Of a stretch of 64,000 bases of DNA, positions 1-8,539 are shown in pieces. Each line of letters starts with the position of its first letter. Position 1 is the first letter of the stretch. The notes beneath the pieces are model-generated. The model did not search any database and had not been told where the DNA came from. It saw only the letters and a program-made list of their open reading frames with translations. The position numbers and the translations under genes were made by a program. Source of the stretch: Puniceicoccales bacterium (lineage in GTDB: Bacteria > Verrucomicrobiota > Verrucomicrobiia > Opitutales > UBA953); the NCBI GenBank assembly GCA_031256995.1, contig JAIRPL010000038.1:47542-111541 (forward strand), written 5' to 3'.

Positions 1-148
1 CCCATCCGGCATGCGTGGCAAAATTGGCGTCGCGCGAAGCACTTGGGACAACCTCCGCGCCCTTGCAAAATAAAGCCATGCCTCAAAATTGGCCGGACGC
101 CAACCGGCGAGAGCAACGCACTGGCAGGCGGCCCTCCTCGTATACCAC

Positions 149-179
149 AAAAAAAGGCACCCGTTTCCGGAGTGCCTTT
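149..179 (-). terminator. Rho-independent terminator of the RRM gene
   Basis: Read on the minus strand, an AAAGGCAC...GTGCCTTT stem with one bulged T, extended by CCG/CGG and closed by a GAAA tetraloop, runs straight into a tract of seven T. It lies about 60 bases after the stop of the RRM gene, the right place and polarity to end that transcript. Bases 1-148 hold nothing I can identify. Confidence 0.8.
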
Positions 180-239
180 CTTGGTATTTGGGACTGGCTT
201 GAGGGTGGAACGCGGAACGCCCCACCCTCGGCAACCGGC

Positions 240-746
240 TTAATAGCCGCTGTTAAAGTCGCCGCCAAACTCGCCACCGCCGTTGCCGCCGAACTCGCCG
301 CCGCGAGGGCTGCGATCCCGGAAACCGGCGCGCCCGCCACGATCAAAGTCGCGACGCGGACGGTCCTTGCTAAAACCGCCGCCACCGCCGCTGCGGGGGG
401 CGCCAAAGCTGCGGCGCGGGCGGAAACCGCCACGGTCACCACCGCCCTGCGGGCGATCCCCAAAATCACGTCCACCACCTTCGCGGGGCGGGCGATCCTC
501 GCGCGGGCGGGCGATGTTCACCTTGAGCGGGCGGCCCTGAAAGTCCTTGCCCTCTGTATTTTCGACCGCGATGCGGGCTTCTTCGGGGTTTTCATAGGTC
601 ACGAAAGCGAACCCACGGGCACGGCCCGTGAAACGATCTCTCATAACCTCAACTTCGGCGATTTTGCCAAACTGGCCAAAGTAATTGCCGAGATCTTCTT
701 CCGTTGCACCCCAAGTGAGGTTGCCGACGAATAACTTGTTATCCAT
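240..746 (-). CDS. RRM-domain RNA-binding protein, glycine/arginine-rich tail
   Basis: A 168-residue protein with one RNA recognition motif at residues 3-82, followed by a low-complexity tail rich in Gly, Arg, Asp and Phe. RNP2 is seen as LFVGNL (5-10) and RNP1 as RGFAFVTY (44-51), the two strands that stack on single-stranded RNA. The architecture matches the small bacterial glycine-rich RRM proteins, such as cyanobacterial Rbp proteins, which are often cold-induced; that behaviour is known of relatives, not shown here. An in-frame extension upstream exists, but ATG 746 gives the canonical MDNKLFVGNL start. A strong terminator follows. An unusually long non-coding stretch lies upstream and may carry its own promoter and leader. 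Confidence 0.93.
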   Translation of the reverse strand: MDNKLFVGNLTWGATEEDLGNYFGQFGKIAEVEVMRDRFTGRARGFAFVTYENPEEARIAVENTEGKDFQGRPLKVNIARPREDRPPREGGGRDFGDRPQGGGDRGGFRPRRSFGAPRSGGGGGFSKDRPRRDFDRGGRAGFRDRSPRGGEFGGNGGGEFGGDFNSGY

Positions 747-1429
747 TACTGCTTGTCTCTTCTGTTCGATTTGTCGCGCCCGTTTCCGACCTTCAGATTT
801 CGGGACGCCTCTGGACGACTCCAACCGGCATCCCACCCTGCGGACAAACGGCCTCTTTTTGACAGGCCTGCGAACAGCACGTTGATTTTTCGCGCATGCG
901 CAAGCAAAAATAAAAAGCCCGCCAAATTTTTTCCGGCGGAGAAAAAACGCAGCGGCGTCCCCGCAGGCCATCCACCCAAGCGGCACGCCCACCGCTGGCA
1001 CACGTATTGGCGCAGGGCCTCGTGGAAAGCCTTGGAGGGCCACCGTGGGATTTGCATGGCGTCCGCGCCACGAAATCGCCCCAAAAAACACGAATGAAAT
1101 CGCCGGGAAAGTTTGAGCCAAAGGCTTCCACCAACCCCGCAAACCTCCGCAACAAGCCCGCAAAAAAACCGGAAAAAATTCGCGGCATCGTCCCTGTCAT
1201 TCGGAGCGACAGGCGACATCCCAAGACAGTGTCGCCACCGAGGTGGGCTGCTTTGTGGATCCCCAAAAGCGCGGCATGCCGAAAGAGAACCGCCCGCATG
1301 CGATCCTTCGCGACGGGATCTCGTTGAAGGCAAAAATCATTGCCATGCCCCAAGGCACCCCGCGCGTCCGCCATCCATCTTGGCCGGGGTTCTGTCACCC
1401 GCGCCGAAGGAGATGGACCCTCGAAAAAC
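747..1429. other. Long non-coding stretch upstream of the RRM gene
   Basis: About 680 bases separate the RRM start from the trxA terminator, and I see no convincing gene in any frame. On the minus strand there is one short hairpin near 908-940: GCC-rich arms around an A/T loop, followed by TTTTTATTTTT. It could be an attenuator or terminator in the leader of the RRM mRNA. Relatives of this gene are often regulated through long leaders, so a regulatory 5' UTR is plausible but inferred. Confidence 0.35.
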
Positions 1430-1466
1430 AAAAAAACACCCGCCGTGCGTTCGCGCACAGCAGGTG
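1430..1466 (-). terminator. Rho-independent terminator of trxA
   Basis: On the minus strand a 13-bp stem (CACC..GTGCG paired with CGCAC..GGGTG, two G-U pairs) with a CGAA loop is followed by seven T. It sits about 93 bases past the trxA stop, so transcription from trxA should end here and the RRM gene should have its own promoter. Confidence 0.85.
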
Positions 1467-1559
1467 AAAAATTGCCCCCATTGCAAGGATCCGGCACGAT
1501 CTGCCGCGCAAAGGGACTTGCACGCGAAAACGCATTCCGGCCCCCGGATCCAACCCGCT

Positions 1560-1889
1560 TCAAAGAAGCTTCTGGAACTCGATGGAGAGGACCTCCTTCG
1601 GCTTTGCGCCAACGGAACGGCCCACAAGCTTCCCGCCTTTGTAGAAAAGAAGGGCGGGAATCCCCCCGACATTCTGCCCGGCGGCAAGCCCGGGAAACTC
1701 ATCCACGTTAACCTTGGCTATCTTTATGCCAGGCAGTTCGGCGGCAAGGGCATCAAGCACGGGCGCCAACGCACGGCACGGGCCGCACCAAGGCGCCCAG
1801 AAATCCACAACGAGCGGCGTCTCAGTGGAGCCGGCCACGGCCTCGGCAAAACGGGCCTCGTCGAGTTGTTCAATATTTGAGGAAGACAT
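1560..1889 (-). CDS. trxA: Thioredoxin
   Basis: A 109-residue thioredoxin, full length for the family. The redox site WCGPC is at residues 34-38 within VVDFWAPWCGPC. The cis-proline motif GGIPALLFYKGG follows at about 75-86. It reduces protein disulfides in the cytoplasm with electrons from thioredoxin reductase; no signal peptide is present. It lies 67 bases downstream of the proline-rich membrane protein gene on the same strand, so the two are probably co-transcribed, and a strong terminator closes the unit. The start ATG at 1889 gives the usual short N-terminal helix. Confidence 0.96.
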   Translation of the reverse strand: MSSSNIEQLDEARFAEAVAGSTETPLVVDFWAPWCGPCRALAPVLDALAAELPGIKIAKVNVDEFPGLAAGQNVGGIPALLFYKGGKLVGRSVGAKPKEVLSIEFQKLL

Positions 1890-1956
1890 GTTGGGAAGAA
1901 ATCAAACGCCCGCGCAGGACGGGGGATGCGCACGGCAGAAAGCAAAAAGGACAGGC

Positions 1957-2427
1957 TCAAAAAAACGGCCGCCCATCAAGGACAAAGAACTCATTCCAGA
2001 GGATCGCGCAAAGGGCCAGCGAGGCGGCAAGGGCCAGGACGTTCACGACAATCCAGCCCGTGCCAACCTTCTCCCCCTCCTCCGGCACCTCAAAATTGTT
2101 CTCGACCACAACCCCGGCGCTGATGCCGCCAAGCGAACGCGCCAACGGCGGCGGAGGCGGGGGAAGCGAGGAGGCCGAAGGGGACGATGGAGGCGGAGGC
2201 ACCGACGCGGGCTTGAGGGCCGGCCGCAGCACGGGCGCGGAAGGCGCCGGTTCCGGCAACGGCACGGCAGCGGGAACAGGCACGGGCGCCGGGGCGGGCG
2301 GAGGCGCCGACACAAGGGATGGACGCGCCAAAACGGGACCCGATGGCGGCGGCAGGATCGGCGGGGGCACAGGCACTGCTGCGGGTGTTGGAGGCGTGAC
2401 AGGCGGTAACGAGGTGTTTTGCTCCAT
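1957..2427 (-). CDS. Proline-rich protein with C-terminal membrane anchor, unknown function
   Basis: About 156 residues, not recognised as a named family. The first two thirds are almost entirely Pro, Ala, Val and Ser. The last 45 residues contain GGISAGVVVENNFEVPEEGEK followed by one hydrophobic segment (WIVVNVLALAASLALCAILW) and a short tail ending FFVLDGRPFF. It looks like a tail-anchored inner-membrane protein with a long disordered N-terminus. The start is uncertain: ATG at 2427 or an in-frame ATG at 2460 (167 residues); neither has a clear Shine-Dalgarno sequence. It probably heads an operon with trxA and diverges from the pseudouridine synthase gene. Confidence 0.7.
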   Translation of the reverse strand: MEQNTSLPPVTPPTPAAVPVPPPILPPPSGPVLARPSLVSAPPPAPAPVPVPAAVPLPEPAPSAPVLRPALKPASVPPPPSSPSASSLPPPPPPLARSLGGISAGVVVENNFEVPEEGEKVGTGWIVVNVLALAASLALCAILWNEFFVLDGRPFF

Positions 2428-2596
2428 GGTGCGGCGCAGGGTGCCTGCCATGGTTGCCATGGCGAGCGAAAAAACAGACGGCTCGATTCACGCGAACGTC
2501 ACGCGAGCGGCGGCCGGCGCGCAAAAAATGACGCCGCGACACCCCGGACATTCCACCGTTGCGAGCCAAGGCGGGGCATGGACAAGCTCCAAGCCC

Positions 2597-3751
2597 ATGA
2601 TGGACAAGGACGACACCGCCGGCGTCGCGCGACAAATGCCCGCGCCCGACATTTCCACGGCACCTCAGGATGACACGGAAATTCCCGAAGAACCGGCGCA
2701 ATCCGGCGTTTCCACGCAGGACTCCCCTTTCAACTCCGTCGCAACCCCCAACCCTGCGGGCGTCATCACCTTCTCCATCGCGGAAAACACCCGATGCGAA
2801 CGCGCGGACAAGGTGCTGGCCGCCGCCACCGGGATCAGCCGTTCCCAAATCCAGCGCCTCCTGGCCGACGGCCACGGCCTCGTCTGCCGCGGAGACAAAG
2901 CGCCATGCCGGCTTGACGGTAAACACAGGATCGGCCCCGGCGCCACCGTCCACCTGCACATCCCGCCCCCCCCCGAGTCCATTCCGGGGCCGGTGGACAT
3001 CCCCCTGGACATCCTTTTTGAGGACGAGGCGCTGCTTGCCGTCAACAAACCCTGCGGCCTCGTCACCCACCCCGGAAATGGCGTTTTCACCCCCACGCTC
3101 GTCCACGCCGCCCTTCACGCCACAGGCGGAAAACTCGCGCCGGCGGGCGGCGCGCTTCGCCCCGGAATCGTCCACCGTCTCGACAAGGAAACAACCGGCG
3201 TGATCCTTCTGGCCAAGACCGACAATGCCCACGCCGCCCTCGTGCGCATGTTCACGGAACGCGTCCCCGAGAAACAATACATCGCCCTCGTCTCCGGGTG
3301 CCCGGCAGCCCGCGGCGGAAGTGTTCGCGAACCCATCGGACGCCACCCGGTGCAGCGGACACGCATGACCGTGCGCGCCGACGGCAAGCCCGCCTGGACG
3401 GACTGGCACGTCGAAACCCGCCACGCCAACGCCGCGGCCCTCGTCCGCTGCATCCTCCACTCCGGCCGCACCCACCAGATCCGCGTCCATCTCGCACACA
3501 TCGGGCACCCCATCCTCGGCGACAGCACCTACGGCGGAGAGGCCCCGCAGGGCTGGCCCGCGCCACGCGTCATGCTTCACGCCGCGCGCATCGCCCTTCC
3601 GCACCCAGTCAGCGGGCGCAAACTGGAGTTCTTCGCGCCGACACCGCCGGACTTCCTCGCGCTGGAGGATTGGCTGGGCCAGAAATTCGGCGCCGAACCT
3701 GCCTGCGGGAACGGCGTCAAAATCCCCGGCAACCGCCGTCAAATCCCGTAA
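2597..3751 (+). CDS. rluD: RluD-family 23S rRNA pseudouridine synthase
   Basis: Ribosomal large-subunit pseudouridine synthase of the RluA/RluC/RluD type, which isomerises uridines in 23S rRNA. An S4 RNA-binding domain comes first (RADKVLAAATGISRSQIQRLLADG). The catalytic domain follows, with the HRLDKETTG motif whose Asp is the nucleophile (about residue 196), then RTHQIRVHLAHIGHPILGD. About 384 residues from ATG 2597; ATG 2600 and ATG 2636 are alternatives. The first ~45 residues look disordered, and open frame extends further upstream across the divergent gene without coding character. The last 13 bases overlap tatD tail to tail. RluD rather than RluC is inferred from the S4 domain and general pattern. 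Confidence 0.88.
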   Translation: MMDKDDTAGVARQMPAPDISTAPQDDTEIPEEPAQSGVSTQDSPFNSVATPNPAGVITFSIAENTRCERADKVLAAATGISRSQIQRLLADGHGLVCRGDKAPCRLDGKHRIGPGATVHLHIPPPPESIPGPVDIPLDILFEDEALLAVNKPCGLVTHPGNGVFTPTLVHAALHATGGKLAPAGGALRPGIVHRLDKETTGVILLAKTDNAHAALVRMFTERVPEKQYIALVSGCPAARGGSVREPIGRHPVQRTRMTVRADGKPAWTDWHVETRHANAAALVRCILHSGRTHQIRVHLAHIGHPILGDSTYGGEAPQGWPAPRVMLHAARIALPHPVSGRKLEFFAPTPPDFLALEDWLGQKFGAEPACGNGVKIPGNRRQIP

Positions 3752-4545
3752 AATTCCCGCGCGGCGGAGGTGGTGGTTTCCGCGATTTTCTCAAGGGAAA
3801 CGCCAAAAAGTTCCGCCGCGAAACGGGCGGTGTGGAGCAGATGGGCGGGTTCATTGGTTTTGCCGCGCACCGGCTGCGGGGCGAGATACGGGGAATCCGT
3901 CTCCAGCACAAAACGCCCCAATCCCTGCGCAAGGGCAGCCTCGCGCACATCCCTGGCGCTGGGATAGGTAAGCACTCCTGTAAAGGAGGCGCGTCCGCCG
4001 CGTTCCAGCAGTTCGCGCATCCGCGCCGCCCCTTCGCTGAAACAATGGAAAACCACGCGCCGCCAATCCACCCCCGAGGCGTCGATCTCCGCCACGCAAT
4101 CGTCAAACGCCTCACGCGAATGAATGATGACAGGCGCCCCCAGCGCCCCCGCCAGCGCAAGCTGCGCGCGAAAAGCCGCAAGCTGCGCCTCCCTCAGGAC
4201 AGCGGCGCGGGGCGGATCCCCCTTTGGCAGGTGAAAATAGTCCAGGCCAATCTCCCCCAAGGCCACCGGCTTGGGACCGTCATTGGCGTGGAAGCAGGCC
4301 GGGAGCGCATCCACAGCGGCACGCCAAGACTCCGGCTCCACCGAGCACGGATGAAGCCCTGCCGTGTGATGCACGCGCCCGGCATGGGCAACGGCAAGCG
4401 CGCGGTAAGGCGCCCAATCCTCCGGCCCCGTCCCAACGCACACAAGCGTCCCGACGCCGGCGCCGGCGGCACGCTCAAGCACGGCGTCGAGCGTCCCTTC
4501 GCGGGCGAACTTCCCAAGGTGGCAGTGGCTGTCAACAAGATGCAT
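3739..4545 (-). CDS. tatD: TatD-family metal-dependent deoxyribonuclease
   Basis: A 268-residue amidohydrolase-fold hydrolase of the TatD/YcfH/YabD group, usual length. Metal ligands are visible in order: HCHLG at the start (residues 7-11), GEIGLDYF, IIHSREAF, FHCFSEG and ETDSPYLAP. Family members are 3'-5' exonucleases or DNases acting in DNA repair and quality control; which substrate this copy prefers cannot be read from sequence. The start MHLVDSHCHLG is fixed by the first metal motif. The 3' end overlaps the end of rluD by 13 bases on the other strand. It lies downstream of tRNA-Arg on the same strand, separated by a strong hairpin. Confidence 0.93.
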   Translation of the reverse strand: MHLVDSHCHLGKFAREGTLDAVLERAAGAGVGTLVCVGTGPEDWAPYRALAVAHAGRVHHTAGLHPCSVEPESWRAAVDALPACFHANDGPKPVALGEIGLDYFHLPKGDPPRAAVLREAQLAAFRAQLALAGALGAPVIIHSREAFDDCVAEIDASGVDWRRVVFHCFSEGAARMRELLERGGRASFTGVLTYPSARDVREAALAQGLGRFVLETDSPYLAPQPVRGKTNEPAHLLHTARFAAELFGVSLEKIAETTTSAAREFYGI

Positions 4546-4660
4546 ATGTCCGCCGCTTGCTGCCCGACTCTCCCCTCCCATGCAAACGGCAAAAACGCCT
4601 CCGCCCGCCAAACAGGTCCCCGCCGGCGCACAGATCCGCCCGGGGCCGCCCCCGGACACG

Positions 4661-4695
4661 ACACGACCCGCCTTCGACATGAAGGCGGGCCGTGT
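4661..4695 (-). terminator. Strong hairpin between tRNA-Arg and tatD
   Basis: Arms ACACG/CGTGT and CCCGCCTTC/GAAGGCGGG, separated by one mismatched pair, form a near-perfect 15-bp stem with a 5-base loop, 18 bases past the tRNA 3' end. There is no T tract after it in either direction. It may be a processing or stability element rather than an intrinsic terminator. Confidence 0.5.
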
Positions 4696-4713
4696 CTGCC
4701 ATGAAAACAAGAG

Positions 4714-4789
4714 TGGCGCCCCCGCGAGGATTCGAACCTCGAACGACTGATTCGTAGTCAGTAATGATAATCCATTTCACTACGGGGGC
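4714..4789 (-). tRNA. tRNA-Arg (anticodon ACG)
   Basis: Complete cloverleaf on the minus strand. The acceptor stem GCCCCCG/CGGGGGC has discriminator G and an encoded CCA. The anticodon stem ACTGA/TCAGT holds loop CTACGAA with anticodon ACG, and the T-arm carries GGTTCGAATCC. The first anticodon base should be edited to inosine by TadA so that CGU, CGC and CGA are read. Confidence 0.95.
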
Positions 4790-4942
4790 ATCCGTTGCAG
4801 GGTGGCCGTTGATGCGATTTTCCCCAAAAGACGCAAGAGATTTTTTCAAAAAAATTCCCGCGCGCGGCAGGACGGCCCCACGGGCGCGCCGCCCCGTTTT
4901 CGCACTCGCTCCAGCACGCCCCCGCATCACCCTGCGGGGTGC

Positions 4943-7324
4943 ATGTCCGAAAGCACCGGGGAGATCGCGGAAGTCCTGCCATTCGACGGCGGAGGCCGTC
5001 CCTACTCCTATCGGATTCCGCCGACGCTCACGGGGAAAATCAGGCTGGGGCAGCTGGTCCGTGTGCCACTCGGCAACACCACGAGACTTGGCGTCGTCTG
5101 GGATGAAGGCTCTGGCAAGGACAACGGCACCACGATGCCCGCGCGCCGCGCGCCCAAGCCGGACGCGGAGACGCCGGCCCACGGCACAAGCCTCCTGCCT
5201 GATCTCGCCCCGCCCACCCCCCTCCCCCATCGCGGACAGGCCGCCGGCGGCACGCCGCAACCACGCCTGAAATCCATCCTGCAACTTTGCGAGGAAACAC
5301 CCGTCCTCTCCCCGGACCTTCCCGCCCTCGCACGCTGGATGGCCTCCTACTACGCCTGCCCCCTTAACTCCGTCCTGGACACCATCATCCCCGCCGCCGT
5401 GCGCCATGGGGTGCGCGTGGTGGTTGAAAAAAGACTCTCCCTCGCCCGCCGCCCGGACACCGCCGAGCTTGAGCGCCTGCGCCGCCGGGCGCCAAAACAG
5501 GCCGCACTCTGCGACTTTCTCGCCACGCAAAACGTCCCCGTCGAACGCGGCGCGACGCTGCGCGGTCTGGAGATCCCCCCCGCCTCCCTAAGCGCGCTGA
5601 TAAACGCCGGGATCGTGCTGGAGGAAGCCGGGCAGCTTCCCCGCGACGCCTACACGGACGCGCTGGGCGAGGCCGAGATTGTCGCCGGCGCCCCCCACGC
5701 CCTCAACCCAGGGCAGCTTGCCGCGATGGAGGACATCCGGTCCGATCTCGCCAGCAGGCGTTTCCGCGCGCGGCTGCTCCACGGCGTCACCGGATCCGGG
5801 AAAACCGAGGTTTACATCGGCGCCATGCGCGAGGTGCTCGCCTCGGGCGGCTCCGCCGCGTTTCTCGTGCCCGAGGTCGCGCTCACGCCACAGACCGTCG
5901 GCCGCCTGCGCCACAGGCTCGCCGACGCCGGGACGCGCGTCGTGGTCTGGCACAGCCACCTTTCCGCAGGCGAACGCTATGACGCCTGGATGGCAATGGT
6001 GCGCGGCGAGGCGCGGGTCGTCGTCGGGGCGCGCTCCGCCGTGTTCGCCCCTCTGCAAAATCTGCGCCTCATCGTGGTGGATGAGGAGCACGAACCGTCC
6101 TACAAGCAGGGAGCCACACCGCTTTACAACGGCCGTGACGTCGCCATCTGGCGCGCCATGCGCAATGGCGCGCTGGCCCTTCCAGGATCCGCCACGCCGG
6201 CCCTCGAGACACTCGCCAACGTCCGCTCCGGGAAATACGCCTGCTCGCGGCTCGCAACGCGCGTGGATGACCGCTCCCTGCCGGCGTTCCGCATCGTGGA
6301 CATGCGCCGCGAACTCCTGCACATGCGCGGGCAGACTTTGCTTTCGCCCCCGCTGGTCGATGCCTTGCGCAAGCGCCTTGAGCACGGCGAGCAGGGAATA
6401 CTGTTCCTCAACCGGCGCGGCTACTCGCGGCAATACATCTGCCCGGCCTGCGGCCATGTCGCGGGATGCCCCCATTGCAGCCTCGCCCTCACACATCACC
6501 GCGCCACAAACCTTTTGCGCTGCCACGCATGCGGACACTCCCAGCCCACCCCGTCCGTGTGCCCGGAGTGCCATTCCCCGGCCATCCGCGGGCGCGGCGC
6601 CGGGACCCAGAAACTTGAGGACGCCCTGCGCTCCGCGCTTCCCAAGGCGCGGGCCGTGCGACTGGACGCCGACACCATGGTGCGAAAAAACCTCTTTCGC
6701 GAGGTGCTCGCCGATTTCCGGCGCGGAAAAATCGACTTCCTTCTCGGAACACAGATGCTCGCCAAGGGACTGGACTTTCCAAACGTGACCCTTGTGGGGA
6801 TCGTGGACGCCGATCTCTCGCTTCACGCCCCGGATTTCCGCGCCGCCGAACGCACCTTCCAGCTCCTTGTCCAAGTCTCCGGACGCGCCGGGCGCGGCGA
6901 ACGGGAAGGCGAGGTTTTCGTGCAGACACTCACGCCCGGCGCCGACCCGATACAGTTTGCAAAACGGACCGATTTTGACGGATTTCTGGACGCGGAACTC
7001 GCCCTGCGGCAGGCGCATGGCTACCCACCGGAACGCCATCTCGTGCGCCACCTGTTCCGAGGCCGCAACCCGGACAAGGTGGCCTTCTACGCCAACGATT
7101 GGGCACAGTTCGCGGAACACCATCTCCCGCAAGGCCTTGTCGAAATGCGAGGCCCGGCCCCCTGCCCTCTCGAAAAACTGCAGGACAACTACCGATGGAG
7201 CATCTGGTACTTCACCAGCCGCGTCACCGCCGCCGTCGCCCACCTCCAGCACCTTCGCAGCCACTTCGCCCTTCCCGACGAGGTGACCGACCTCCTTGAT
7301 GTGGACGCCATGGACTTGTCTTGA
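4943..7324 (+). CDS. priA: Primosomal protein N', replication-restart helicase PriA
   Basis: A 793-residue PriA, within the family range. It reloads the replisome at stalled forks by recognising branched DNA and recruiting the helicase loader. An N-terminal 3'-DNA-binding domain (YSYRIPPTL, GQLVRVPLG) comes first. The superfamily 2 helicase core carries Walker A GVTGSGKT (about 281-288) and DEEH (about 380). The zinc-binding insert follows with cysteine pairs starting CPACGHVAGCPHC near residue 500, CHACGH and CPECHS. The late helicase motifs are ILFLNRRGYS, LLGTQMLAKGLDFP and VSGRAGR. The start at 4943 (MSESTGEIAEV) is chosen because the 47 upstream in-frame residues look non-coding. A Pro/Arg-rich stretch of about 60 residues after the first domain is longer than usual. 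Confidence 0.95.
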   Translation: MSESTGEIAEVLPFDGGGRPYSYRIPPTLTGKIRLGQLVRVPLGNTTRLGVVWDEGSGKDNGTTMPARRAPKPDAETPAHGTSLLPDLAPPTPLPHRGQAAGGTPQPRLKSILQLCEETPVLSPDLPALARWMASYYACPLNSVLDTIIPAAVRHGVRVVVEKRLSLARRPDTAELERLRRRAPKQAALCDFLATQNVPVERGATLRGLEIPPASLSALINAGIVLEEAGQLPRDAYTDALGEAEIVAGAPHALNPGQLAAMEDIRSDLASRRFRARLLHGVTGSGKTEVYIGAMREVLASGGSAAFLVPEVALTPQTVGRLRHRLADAGTRVVVWHSHLSAGERYDAWMAMVRGEARVVVGARSAVFAPLQNLRLIVVDEEHEPSYKQGATPLYNGRDVAIWRAMRNGALALPGSATPALETLANVRSGKYACSRLATRVDDRSLPAFRIVDMRRELLHMRGQTLLSPPLVDALRKRLEHGEQGILFLNRRGYSRQYICPACGHVAGCPHCSLALTHHRATNLLRCHACGHSQPTPSVCPECHSPAIRGRGAGTQKLEDALRSALPKARAVRLDADTMVRKNLFREVLADFRRGKIDFLLGTQMLAKGLDFPNVTLVGIVDADLSLHAPDFRAAERTFQLLVQVSGRAGRGEREGEVFVQTLTPGADPIQFAKRTDFDGFLDAELALRQAHGYPPERHLVRHLFRGRNPDKVAFYANDWAQFAEHHLPQGLVEMRGPAPCPLEKLQDNYRWSIWYFTSRVTAAVAHLQHLRSHFALPDEVTDLLDVDAMDLS

Positions 7325-8125
7325 AACGGGATCAAAAGGGCAGCGGCCACGGACACATCTTGCGCCAACAGCGTCCAGGATGGAAAAAGGCGCCTTTCGG
7401 TGCCGGCTCACATCACGGAATTGGTCAGGAGACAGACAGTTTTTCGCGGACAAAATTGGGGAAGTGTTGCCGGAGGAGCACGCGGGACGGAAAGCGACGG
7501 AAACGGTTGAAACCTTCGGCGCCGCCGGCGGCGCTGACGCTGGTAACGGCAACGGTCGGTGAATGGAAATTTGGGAGAAATTGACCATGAATTTGGCGCC
7601 GGCGGCGGCGTTGGCCCTATCGACGTTCGGTGAAGTCCCGTGCGCGCGGGGGCACCTCGGCCCTTCCGGCGCCAGCGCTGGTCATATCGACGGGACAAAA
7701 CGACAACGGAAGTGTTTCTGAGAAAGTCGTCTGCCAGCCTTCCAACGTCGCCCCGAAGCCGCACAGCATTGCCCACGGATAGGTCGCGACGAAACGCACA
7801 AGTCCGTTGCCCAAGGATGGAGGCCATTGCCTGCATGGCTCATGCCAGGGCAACGTTTGAGGTTAAAATCGGAGAGTTTTTCCAGTCTATTTTCCCTCCG
7901 TCGCCGAACCAACCTATCCGCCGCCCAACCCGGATGAATTGGCGCGAACGTGGCAATGCAATGAATCCAGCACAATCCAAACACTTCTCCAATTTTGGCA
8001 TGACCCAAAACATGCGACAAATTGGTTAAAAAGCGCCACAACCTCACCTTGCGAGGCACCCGAATTTCACCCTGCTCACCCAAGCGACCAAGATTTGCAC
8101 CACATGATGATCCCGCAACATTTCA
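7325..8125. other. Non-coding region between priA and repeat remnants
   Basis: No frame on either strand has a credible protein; the longest open frames are Arg/Pro-rich shadows. There are several GC-rich inverted repeats (for example around 7520-7560 and 7600-7640) but no recognisable RNA gene. It marks the left end of the accessory segment that carries the CRISPR array. Confidence 0.5.
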
Positions 8126-8129
8126 CGGC

Positions 8130-8215
8130 ACTTCAATCCGCACCCGGCTCTTTCGAACCGGGCGGCAAGGCATAAATCGATCCTCCGGCCAAGTTCCTCG
8201 TGCTTTCAATCCGTG
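8130..8215 (-). repeat. Decayed, inverted remnant of the same CRISPR repeat family
   Basis: Bases 8130-8166 match the reverse complement of the array repeat at 28 of 37 positions, including the intact TTCAATCCGC tag end and both stem arms. A second fragment (TTTCAATCCG) begins at 8203, exactly 73 bases further, which is the array's repeat-plus-spacer period. The intervening 36 bases would be a fossil spacer. On the minus strand the first unit still folds: CGCCCGGTTC pairs with GAGCCGGGTG through two G-U pairs, closed by GAAA instead of TTCG. This indicates an older array, or an inverted piece of one, on the opposite strand. Confidence 0.7.
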
Positions 8216-8252
8216 TTTTTAAGTGGCCAGCTCTGTTGCATGGAAGCGCCCC

Positions 8253-8501
8253 GTAACCTTAGCGGTGGATGTTACACACTTGAAAGTCCGCCGCCGCGCT
8301 CGCCCCGACACCCTCCTTCTCCCCGCAACACTGGCGGCGGATGTTGCACCCTTGGAAGCGGCGCAAGCGCCATCCCGCGCATGAAAGTTGCATCCCAACC
8401 TCAGTGGTGGATGTTACTCCCTTGGTGATCTCGACAGCGAGGCTGGCTCGAGTATGGATGTTGCCTTTTAACTTCAGCGGAGGATGTTGCCGCAAGTTTG
8501 A
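8253..8501. repeat. Four degenerate 34-base units with 70-73 base period
   Basis: Units at 8253-8286, 8325-8358, 8395-8428 and 8468-8501 share a core GGYGGATGTTRC preceded by AAC and, in the first three, followed by CTTGRWRG-like ends. Start-to-start distances are 72, 70 and 73 bases, the same period as the CRISPR array, while the intervening 36-39 bases are unrelated to each other. Unit 1 has GTAAC...GTTAC and unit 2 has GCAAC...GTTGC, a compensated inverted repeat. The best guess is a decayed CRISPR array of a different repeat family; transposase-binding repeats are the alternative. Confidence 0.5.
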
Positions 8502-8539
8502 GGTGGCGATGGGCTGAGGGAATGTGCTGTGCTGCGATG

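Noticed and set aside
1877..2596. An N-terminal extension of about 240 residues of the pseudouridine synthase.
   Set aside because: It covers the divergent proline-rich gene and the gap between, is Gly/Thr-rich low complexity, and is not part of any RluD family protein.
5588..7588. A 666-residue minus-strand frame.
   Set aside because: Antisense to priA; composition is that of a codon-position shadow, and the helicase motifs are on the plus strand.
7408..7836. A 142-residue minus-strand protein between priA and the array.
   Set aside because: Arg/Pro-rich with no domain, no ribosome-binding site and no similarity to anything I recognise.
8130..8166. The inverted repeat copy as a tracrRNA anti-repeat of a type II or V system.
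   Set aside because: No cas9 or cas12 gene is present and the repeat has a strong internal stem with an ATTGAAAC end, which fits type I/III. The second fragment 73 bases away fits a fossil array better.
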